The notes below the pieces were generated by a model. That model saw nothing but the letters and a program-made list of their open reading frames with translations, had not been told where the DNA came from and made no database searches. Shown here one piece after another: positions 36,946 to 47,000 of a DNA stretch of 64,000 nucleotides. The DNA comes from Misgurnus anguillicaudatus (taxonomy: Eukaryota; Chordata; Actinopteri; Cypriniformes; Cobitidae). Where the stretch lies: assembly GCF_027580225.2 (NCBI RefSeq), contig NC_073361.2:30987001-31051000 (forward strand), read 5' to 3'. Position 1 is the first letter of the stretch. Each line of letters opens with the position of its first letter. The position numbers and the translations under genes are program-made.

Positions 36946-37830
36946 ATGAACTCCAAACTGAATTTCAGAATAGGAAAGAAAGGTTATTTAAGCTATTTTG
37001 AGCGTGGCATGGTTGTTGGTGCCAGACTGGCCAGTCTGAATATTTCACAATCTGCTCAGTTACTGGGATTTTCATGCGTAACCATTTCTAGGGTTTACAA
37101 AGAATGGTCTGAAAAGGGAAAAACATCCAGTTTGTGGCGAAAATGCCTTGTTGATGCTAGAGGTCAGAGGTCAATGGGCCGACTGATTCAAGCTGATAGA
37201 AGAACGACTTTGACTGAAATAGAACTGAGGTGTGCAGCAAAGCATTTGTGAAGCCACAACACGCACAACCTTGAGGCTACAATTTGCACGAGCTCACCAA
37301 AATTGGACAGTTGAAGACTGGAAAAATGCCTGGTCTAATGAGTCTCGATTTCTGTTGAGACATTCAGAGTCAGAATTTGGCATAAACAGAATGAGAACAT
37401 GGAGACATCATGCCTTGTTACCACTGTGCAGGCTGGTGGTGGTGGTGTAAAGGTGTGGGGAATGTTTTCTTGGCACACTTTCGGCACACTTTGGGCATCG
37501 TTTAAATGCCACGGCCTACCTAAGCATTGTTTCTGACCATGTCCATCCCTTTATGACCACCATGTACTCATCCTCTGATGGCTACTTCCAGCAGGATAAT
37601 GCACCATGTCACAAAGCTCGAATCATTTCAAAATAGTTTCTTGAACATGACAATGAGTTCACTGTACTAAAATGGCCCCCACAGTCACCAGATCTCAACC
37701 CAATTGAGCATCTTTGGGCTTCGTGCCCTGGATGTGCATCCCACAAATCTCCATCAACTGCAAGATGCTATCATATCAATATGGACCAACATTTCTAAAG
37801 AATTGTTGAATCAATGCCATGTAGAATTAA
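36946..37830 (+). pseudogene. Tc1-type transposase remnant
   Basis: DNA-binding and catalytic segments are recognisable but lie in more than one frame, with in-frame stops and a shortened middle. The first catalytic Asp of the DDE triad reads Asn. The remaining acidic motifs, DNAPCH and NPIEHLW, are intact as words. A once-mobile element, not a host gene. Confidence 0.85.
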
Positions 37831-37841
37831 GGCAGTTCTGA

Positions 37842-38117
37842 CCCTACTGAAAAATCCAGCTAAGACCAGCATAAGCTTGGTTTTAGCTGGTTTTGCTGGT
37901 GTAGGAAGCTGGTTTTGCTGGTGTAGCAAACTGGTCTAGCTGTGTTTTGGTCGCTTTTTAAGCTGGTCTAGCTGGACTTAGCTGGTCAGGCTGGAAGACC
38001 AGCTGGCTCACCAGCATAACCAGCTTTGTCAGGCTGGAAGGACCAGTGTAAACCACCTTAAACCAACTAAAACCAGCTACCAGCTTATGCTGGTCTTAGC
38101 TGGATTTTTCAGTAGGG
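37842..38117. mobile_element. CCAGCATAAGCTGG-type MITE nested in the Tc1 element
   Basis: Perfect inverted ends CCCTACTGAAAAATCCAGCT and its inverse. The interior is a run of AGCTGGTTTTGCTGGT and ACCAGCT motifs able to form a long hairpin. The dinucleotide GA flanks both sides (37840-37841 and 38118-38119), a possible 2-bp target duplication. Confidence 0.85.
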
Positions 38118-38175
38118 GAAGGCGAAAAGGGGTCGAACACAGTGTTAGTATGGTGTTCCTAATAATCCTTTAGGT

Positions 38176-38745
38176 AATGTTGTGGATTTTCTTCAGGAGA
38201 ATCAGAGACAGTTGAGATGTAAAATTCTCTTTAAAGTGTTTTATTAAAGAATTGTGTAAGACGGCTTAAAACAAAATACTGGTCATAGGATGCAAACCTG
38301 CATTGGTAAAATGACAATGACAAAAACCAAAGATCAAATGACCAAATGACACCGTTCTGAGTTTTTCAGTATATTATATAGTGATCCAATAGCCCTCCCT
38401 TTCTCTCTCTCTGTTCTGTCACAAGGCTCAGCAGACTCAGGCCTTCAGGCCCAATCCTCAGTAAAATTTCCCCAAACTCCTTCTCATAACAAGCTGATTT
38501 GTGCTGTACCTCTATCTCTGTAATCTTCAAGATTGCTACATAAATACAACCACTGATGGTAAAACACAGTGTCTCACTATTTTTACCAAGGTCACACGTA
38601 TCTCTTCCAGGCCTACCTGTGGAAAAACACTGTCATGTGCAAGCAACAGAGAGACAACCTCAACCACAAAACACATTAAAAGTATATCATATAAAGCATT
38701 TATACTAATCTTAAGATAAGACACTCAATATTTCTCTATAAATAG
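38176..38745. other. Intergenic, no gene seen
   Basis: Only short open frames without splice context or recognisable protein motifs. Confidence 0.5.
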
Positions 38746-38749
38746 TATA

Positions 38750-38965
38750 GCACTGTTGCCTCACAGCAAAAGGTCCCTGGTTTGAGTCCTGGCTAGGTCA
38801 GGTGGTCTTTCTGTGTGGAGTTTGCATGTTCTCCCTGTCAGCGTGGGTTTACTCCGGGTACTCCGGTTTCTTCCCGCAGGTCAAAAACATGCAAGTTAGG
38901 TGAATTGGAGAAAACAAAGTGCCCCACCCCTAACCTGTGTATGGATTAACATGTATATGGATCAA
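38750..38965 (+). mobile_element. DANA-like tRNA-derived SINE, 3'-incomplete
   Basis: GTTGCCTCACAGCAAAAGGT, a B-box-like GGTTTGAGTCCTGG, GTGTGGAGTTTGCATGTTCT and ACTCCGGTTTCTTCCCGCAG follow the order I know for the zebrafish DANA SINE. The distal part is missing or diverged. This is the best single clue to a cyprinid host. Confidence 0.75.
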
Positions 38966-40703
38966 CTGGTTCTTGCCACGAATACAGTCATAGATGATGG
39001 AATAGCGTAAAGAATAAATAAAGACATTTGGAAGGAGCATGATCATCAGCTTGAAGGGGTCTCTATACATGGCTGTCCCTCACCTCTGTCCATGAGTTTT
39101 TTGCAGCATCCTTCCTTTACCCCATCTCCTCATTATCTGCTGGTACATCTATCCCACTTAAAATGGGGTTGAGTACTGTAGTTTCGGGCTAATATTTTGA
39201 GCCCTCGCCTTGGACAGCACGCCAAATATGCCAATATTGATGGTAATGCGAACTTGTGAAATCAGTTAAAGAGGGCATTGAATGTTGTGAAATGATGCAC
39301 GCTGTTTTTTATTTATAGTCTTGTGCTGCTACATTGAGCTTTAGATGCAAAATTAATCATTGGGTTTGCCAAATCTTGAAGTGTTTAATATATCAAAACC
39401 TTCAATCTCAATTGCAGTTTGGTTTTTTTGGTCTGCCTAAATATTATTTCTCACACAAAGACACATCAGCTTATTTTTCTGTTTGTTGAAGAGAAGTTGT
39501 GAATCCAGATCTACCAGCAGAGGTCCCTGTCATCCCAGGATTAATGATGAGTTGCTATAGTTACCTTTACGCACCTGTTCCTGGTTATTTATTTGGATAC
39601 CTGTTAAAAATCCTCTTGGGTGTTCCAGTACAACGTGACAGCATCTGATGCTTGTTCTTAATGCTACACGTGCATTCAATTCTTCTCTATGTAATATTTG
39701 ACATAGGTTTTAGACGTTGAATGAACTGTAATATTCAGGTTTGATGATTCAAGTTCATGAGGCTCAGTTGTGGCCCATAATCTCTCTAACAAGCTCCTAC
39801 TGGTGTTTGCACAACCTCTTATTAAGCAATATAAATGACAAAGAGGGAGTTTCAGGACGCTGCTGGAATCATTTGTTTTGTTTATGCACCGATTACTTTG
39901 GAGGTTTGCCAAAATATAAGGGATCCATAAATGAATTGATAAATAAAGAGATAAGAGTTAATGGTTAAAGAGAAATGGTATTTTATTGTGATTTTGGTCT
40001 GCTGACACTTGTTATAGTTTGTTTCAGAGGAGCATGGCCTCAGAAATATTTGGACACTTAAGTCACACATAAATGTATTGCATTATAACAAAATATCAAA
40101 TTTAATGACATTTATTTTAAAGTTAGCACAATTGGTCAAGAAGAATATTTTACTAAATAAAGTTTGTGAGGTTATAAACAAAAATAAGAAAAAACGTATT
40201 GACCCTCTGTTTGTCAAACATTAGCAAAACACATCAATAGTTTATGTAGTGAATTACACCTCACATGTCGTCCTTTTTTAAACTATCTATATACTTCCTT
40301 ATCTATACTATTTTTGTCTTTTCACTACAAAAAAATCTCCTTGCAATTCATTGCAAAAATAGCTAAGAAATGTATAATGTCTGACCAAAGCTGATTTATT
40401 TGCTTTATTATTTTGTGTGACTTAACCCAGGTGGGCCAAAATTGTTTACGTAACTATTACAGATAATAACATATTCTAAAACTAAAATAATCTTGACAAA
40501 CTATATCAGAAATCTCTAAGAATGCAGTTTTCATATTTCAAAACCTTTTTGCACGAAATATTATGCATTGACAGAAATGCATAAATTTGTGACAAGAGTT
40601 TTCAACAAATTAATGACACCTAGTGGCCGTTGTTGGTAAATCTACTAAAGTGTCACAAAAACCTTTAAATTGAAATTTTGATCAAAACTAGGTGACTTAT
40701 AGC
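38966..40703. other. Intergenic, no gene seen
   Basis: AT-rich sequence without exon-like frames. Part may be the distal 3'UTR of the downstream-reading PACSIN gene. Confidence 0.45.
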
Positions 40704-40709
40704 TTTATT
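40704..40709 (-). terminator. Candidate PACSIN polyadenylation signal
   Basis: AATAAA on the minus strand about 335 bases past the PACSIN stop codon. Confidence 0.35.
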
Positions 40710-41043
40710 TTCTTTTAACATTTTTTGGCAAAAATATTTACATTTGGATAGTGTTATTTTTGTATATTTAAATAAACTTAATCAAACAAATCAAATTTTG
40801 TAAATTAATATTAAAAACTTCAGACACTTCAGTGAAAAGTGTCTTTTTTAAAAAGAGACCAAGATTAGGCTTCTAGACTAAAGAATCCGAATATACTTAT
40901 TTAAATGTGAACATCACCCCCCCACACACACATACACAAAAAAAGATGATGACAGTTAAGGGGTTAAATGTGACTTAAATGTCTAAATATTTTTTAGTGG
41001 CACTGTATATAATATCAGTAAATAATCACTCTGCTGTGTAACA

Positions 41044-44000
41044 TCACTGCACAGGCAGCACATAATTGGCTGGATAATATCCTTCATCTCCGCCCTCCTT
41101 CACCCCCCAGCACCAACCCTGATCATCTTCATCCTCCACCTTTAGAAATTCTTCACCTGTAAGACAAAATCAAACCATCACACCTGATGTGATTGTGTAT
41201 CATTTATCTTCAGACTGTATTGTAGGTCCACAGCATCACCTGCTCTGAAGGACAATTCATCCTCTTCTGCTCCAACGTAATTATACAGCGCTCGAACACG
41301 CACGCCTCCGATCATGACCCTGACAAAAGAGATTAAGAGAGAATTTCAAGAAGTTATAGGTGTATAAACAGAAATAAAAAAAACTTTGGACCTCAGTAAC
41401 TGATCAAAATGAAGGATGTGCAACAAACACTTCTTGTCTTTTGACTTCTTTTAGAGTTCATCTGTATGTAGCTGAGCTATTTGATGTGTATCAGGTTAAA
41501 ATTAGCAGCCGTCACATTAGTTTGGTTTTTTGAATGATAAAAAAGAACATTAAATATAAATGTACATTTATTTATTTAGCAGAAACTTTTATCCAAAATG
41601 ACTTTTTGTCTAAGCTCATCAGTGAAAGATGATATTCCTAACCATGAATCTGCCCGAACTGTGTGTCCACCGAGAGCACAGAGAAGCTGATTTGTTGAAG
41701 CTGTTTTGTGAAACTAAAGTGTTTTAAGACAAAAACCCCACAAAACATCTCAGTTAAAGCCCATATGGGCACAGAAGTGACTGAAGACACAACTATCTCG
41801 GGCTTCGAATGGTTAAGTGCTAAAGTTTGTCACAAGCCCATCACATCTCATCACAATGAACACACAGTGAAACACAGAAGTGTCATGGTTTATAGATGTG
41901 ACTCCAAAGAAACTACAAAACTCTTTCAAACAGAAAACACAAAAGCTGACAGATTCAAACAGATAAGTTCTCTTAGATAAAATGTTGCAAAAGCATCCGG
42001 GGCCTCATTTATAAAGCATGCCTATGCACAGATTTGATCATAAAGTGTGCACACACAAAAATCTATATTTTTACAAACTGTCTTTGACGTGGGAAAGTGC
42101 TTAGTGTCAGGCTCTGAGCAGAAGTTTTCTTGCTGATCAAAGGATTTAAACAGTGACATGAATTAGGCATTGTTAGACAATTTTAAGATCATTTTTTGTG
42201 CAAACGTTTGTTTTATGTATCACACGCCTTAATATAAAAAACGAATTACGGATTTCACATCTGTCAACCCAATCTCACGGCAAGTCGTGTTATAGTCACA
42301 AAATATTTGGTTAATTTATTTGTGTTCATGGTCATTATATGTATTTTTTTCCCTATTTTTAAATCATTGTCACTTGGGGTTGGGGTTAGAAAGACTTTTT
42401 GTTACATTTCAGACATCCTAACCCAAACCCCGAATCTAACCCCAACCGACAATGATTTAAGGAAAAACAATAAGGAAAATATTTGTTTTACAACACAAAA
42501 TATTTGTTTTATAATCCAATATTTCGTGACTACAACACAACCTGCCGTGAGATTGTGTTGCATACACGTGTTTTCTTTTTTTATGAATCACATGTACGAA
42601 CTTTTGAGAAAAGCTAATTTAGGATTTCACATCTGTAGACGTGTTTTTGTTCGCATTATCGTTTTATGAATACGAACTTTTGAGAAATAACAAATCGAAT
42701 TTAGGACTTCACATCTGTACACGTGTTTTTGTTCGCATTATCGTTTTATGAATACGAACTTTTGAGAAATAACAAATCGAATTTAGGATTTCACATCTGT
42801 ACACGTGTTTTTGTTCGCATTATCGTTTTATGAATACGAACTTTTGAGAAATAACAAGTTGAATTTAGGATTTCACATCTGTACACGTGTTTTTGTTCGC
42901 ATTATCGTTTTATGAATACGAACTTTTGAGAAATAACAAATAGAATTTAGGATTTCACATCTGTACACGTGTTTTTGTTCGCATTATCGTTTTATGAACA
43001 CGAACTTTTGAGAAATAACAAGTTGAATTTAGGATTTCACATCTGAACACGTGTTTTTGTTCGCATTATCGTTTTATGAACACGAACTTTTGAGAAATAA
43101 CAAGTTGAATTTAGGATTTCACATCTGTACACGTGTTTTTGTTCGCATTATCTTTTTATCAATACGAACTTTATAGTAATAAAAAATATAATTTAGGATT
43201 TCACATCTGTACACGTGTTTTTGTTCGCATTATCGTTTTATGAATACGAACTTTTGAGAAATAACAAGTTGAATTTAGGATTTCACATCTGTAGACGTGT
43301 TTTTGTTCGCATTATCGTTTTATGAATACGAACTTTTGAGAAATAACACATCGAATTTAGGATTTCACATCTGTACACGTGTTTTGTTCGCATTATCGTT
43401 TTATGAATACGAACTTTTGAGAAATAACAAGTTGAATTTAGGATTTCACATCTGTACACGTGTTTTTGTTCGCATTATCGTTTTATGAATACAATCTTTT
43501 GAGAAATAACAAATCGAATTTAGGATTTCACATCTGTACACGTGTTTTTGTTCGCATTATCGTTTTATGAATATGAACTTTTGAGAAATAACAAATCGAA
43601 TTTAGGATTTTACATCTGTACACGTGTTTTTGTTCGCATTATCGTTTTATGAATACGAACTTTTGAGAAATAACATGTTGAATTTAGGATTTCACATCTG
43701 TACACGTGTTTTTGTTCGCATTATCGTTTTATGAACACGAACTTTTGAGAAATAACAAGTTGAATTTAGGATTTCACATCTGTACACGTGTTTTTGTTCG
43801 CATTGTTTTATGAATACGAACTTTTGAGAAATAACAAATCGAATTTAGGATTTCACATCTGTACACGTGTTTTTGTTCGCATTATCGTTTTATGAATACG
43901 AACTTTTGAGAAATAACAAATCGAATTTAGGATTTCACATCTGTACACGTGTTTTTGTTCGCATTATCGTTTTATGAATACGAACTTTTGAGAAATAACA

Positions 44001-47000
44001 AATCGAATTTAGGATTTCACATCTGTACACGTGTTTTTGTTCGCATTATCGTTTTATGAATACGAACTTTTGAGAAATAACAAGTTGAATTTAGGATTTC
44101 ACATCTGTACACGTGTTTTTGTTCGCATTATCGTTTTATGAATACGAACTTTTGAGAAATAACAAATCGAATTTAGGATTTCACATCTGTACACGTGTTT
44201 TTGTTCGCATTATCGTTTTATGAATACGAACTTTTGAGAAATAACAAATCGAATTTAGGATTTCACATCTGTACACGTGTTTTTGTTCGCATTATCGTTT
44301 TATGAATACAATCTTTTGAGAAATAACAAATCGAATTTAGGATTTCACATCTGTACACGTGTTTTTGTTCGCATTATCGTTTTATGAATACGAACTTTTG
44401 AGAAATAACAAATCGAATTTAGGATTTCACATCTGTACACGTGTTTTTGTTCGCATTATCGTTTTATGAATATGAACTTTTGAGAAATAACAAATCGAAT
44501 TTAGGATTTCACATCTGTACACGTGTTTTTGTTCGCATTATCGTTTTATGAATACGAACTTTTGAGAAATAACAAATCAAATTTAGGATTTCACATCTGT
44601 ACACGTGTTTTTGTTCGCATTATCGTTTTATGAATACGAACTTTTGAGAAATAACAAATCGAATTTAGGATTTCACATCTGTACACGTGTTTTTGTTCGC
44701 ATTATCGTTTTATGAATACGAACTTTTGAGAAATAACAAATCTAATTTAGGATTTCACATCTGTACACGTGTTTTTGTTCGCATTATCGTTTTATGAATA
44801 TGAACTTTTGAGAAATAACAAATCGAATTTAGGATTTTACATCTGTACACGTGTTTTTGTTCGCATTATCGTTTTATGAATACGAATTTTTGAGAAATAA
44901 CAAATCGAATTTAGGATTTCACATCTGGACACGTGTTTTTGTTCGCATTATCGTTTTAAGAATACGAACTTTTGAGAAATAACAAATCGAATTTAGGATT
45001 TCACATCTGTACACGTGTTTTTGTTCGCATTATCGTTTTATGAATACGAACTTTTGAGAAATAACAAATCGAATTTAGGATTTCACATCTGTACACGTGT
45101 TTTTGTTCGCATTATCGTTTTATGAATACAAACTTTTGAGAAATAACAAATCGAATTTAGGATTTCACATCTGTACACGTGTTTTTGTTCGCATTATCGT
45201 TTTATGAATATGAACTTTTGAGAAATAACAAATCGAATTTAGGATTTTACATCTGAACACGTGTTTTTGTTCGCATTATCGTTTTATGAATACGAACTTT
45301 TGAGAAATAACATGTTTGAATTTAGGATTTCACATCTGTACACGTGTTTTTGTTCGCATTATCGTTTTATGAATACGAACTTTTGAGAAATAACAAGTTG
45401 AATTTAGGATTTCACATCTGTACACGTGTTTTTGTTCGCATTATCGTTTTATGAATACGAACTTTTGAGAAATAACAAATCGAATTTAGGATTTCACATC
45501 TGTACACGTGTTTTTGTTCGCATTATCGTTTTATGAATACGAACTTTTGAGAAATAACAAATCAAATTTAGGATTTCACATCTGTACACGTGTTTTTGTT
45601 CGCATTATCGTTTTATGAATACAAACTTTTGAGAAATAACAAGTTGAATTTAGGATTTCACATCTGTACACGTGTTTTTGTTCGCATTATCGTTTTATGA
45701 ATACGAACTTTTGAGAAATAACAAGTTGAATTTAGGATTTCACATCTGTACACGTGTTTTTGTTCGCATTATCGTTTTATGAATACGAACTTTTGAGAAA
45801 TAACAAATCGAATTTAGGATTTCACATCTGTACACGTGTTTTTGTTCGCATTATCGTTTTATGAATACAATCTTTTGAGAAATAACAAATCGAATTTAGG
45901 ATTTCACATCTGTACACGTGTTTTTGTTCGCATTATCGTTTTATGAATATGAACTTTTGAGAAATAACAAATCGAATTTAGGATTTCACATCTGTACACG
46001 TGTTTTTGTTCGCATTATCGTTTTATGAATACGAACTTTTGAGAAATAACAAATCGAATTTAGGACTTCACATCTGTACACGTGTTTTTGTTCGCATTAT
46101 CGTTTTATGAATACGAACTTTTGAGAAATAACAAATCGAATTTAGGACTTCACATCTGTACACGTGTTTTTGTTTGCATTATCGTTTTATGAATACGAAC
46201 TTTTGAGAAATAACAAATCGAATTTAGGACTTCACATCTGTACACGTGTTTTTGTTTGCATTATCGTTTTATGAATACGAACTTTTGAGAAATAACAAAT
46301 CGAATTTAGGATTTCACATCTGTACACATGTTTTTGTTCGCATTATCGTTTTATGAATACGAACTTTTGAGAAATAACAAATCGAATTTAGGATTTCACA
46401 TCTGTACATGTGTTTTTGTTCGCATTATCGTTTTATGAATACGAACTTTCGAGAAATAACAAATCGAATTTAGGATTTCACATCTGTACACGTGTTTTTG
46501 TTCGCATTATCGTTTTATGAATACGAACTTTTGAGAAATAACACATCGAATTTAGGATTTCACATCTGTACACGTGTTTTTGTTCGCATTATCGTTTTAT
46601 GAATACGAACTCTTGAGAAATAACAAATCGAATTTAGGATTTCACATCTGTACACGTGCTTTTGTTCGCATTATCGTTTTATGAATACAAACTTTTGAGA
46701 AATAACAAATCGAATTTAGGATTTCACATCTGTACACGTGCTTTTGTTCGCATTATCGTTTTATGAATACGAACTCTTGAGAAATAACAAATCGAATTTA
46801 GGATTTTACATCTGTACACGTGTTTTCCGTAAGCAAGTTTATTTTATGAATCACACACTGTAAAAAATACGCAACATTTTTGTCAAATCAACACAATTTT
46901 TTAAGTTAAAGTAACATAAAAATATAAGTTAAACAATTCAACTTGAACAGTCAAAACTTAAAATAGTAGGTTAAATTGACTTGCAAAACCAAGTTGTTTT

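Larger units (their letters stand above)
36827..38175 (+). mobile_element. Tc1/mariner-type DNA transposon, degenerate
   Basis: Terminal inverted repeats CCTAAAGGATTATTAGGAACAC bound the element, and the right flank is TA as expected for the superfamily. An HTH-containing transposase N-terminal frame (36946-37251: YFERGMVVGARLASLNISQS, then TISRVYKEW) and a catalytic-domain frame (37232-37450, NWTVEDWKNAWSNESRF) are in different frames. DNAPCH (37595 onward) and NPIEHLW (around 37697-37717) supply the second and third acidic positions. The first is Asn instead of Asp in WSNES (37337-37339). A smaller element has inserted at 37842-38117 near the right end. With the frameshift and lost catalytic residue, the copy is almost certainly inactive. 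Confidence 0.9.

Noticed and set aside
42307..43488. Open frames of 63-120 residues in the array region
   Set aside because: They come from a MITE and from an 82-bp repeat whose length is not a multiple of three, so they are not plausible proteins.
42561..46855. CRISPR array
   Set aside because: Units are contiguous near-identical 82-mers with no unique spacers, inside a vertebrate gene intron. It is a minisatellite.
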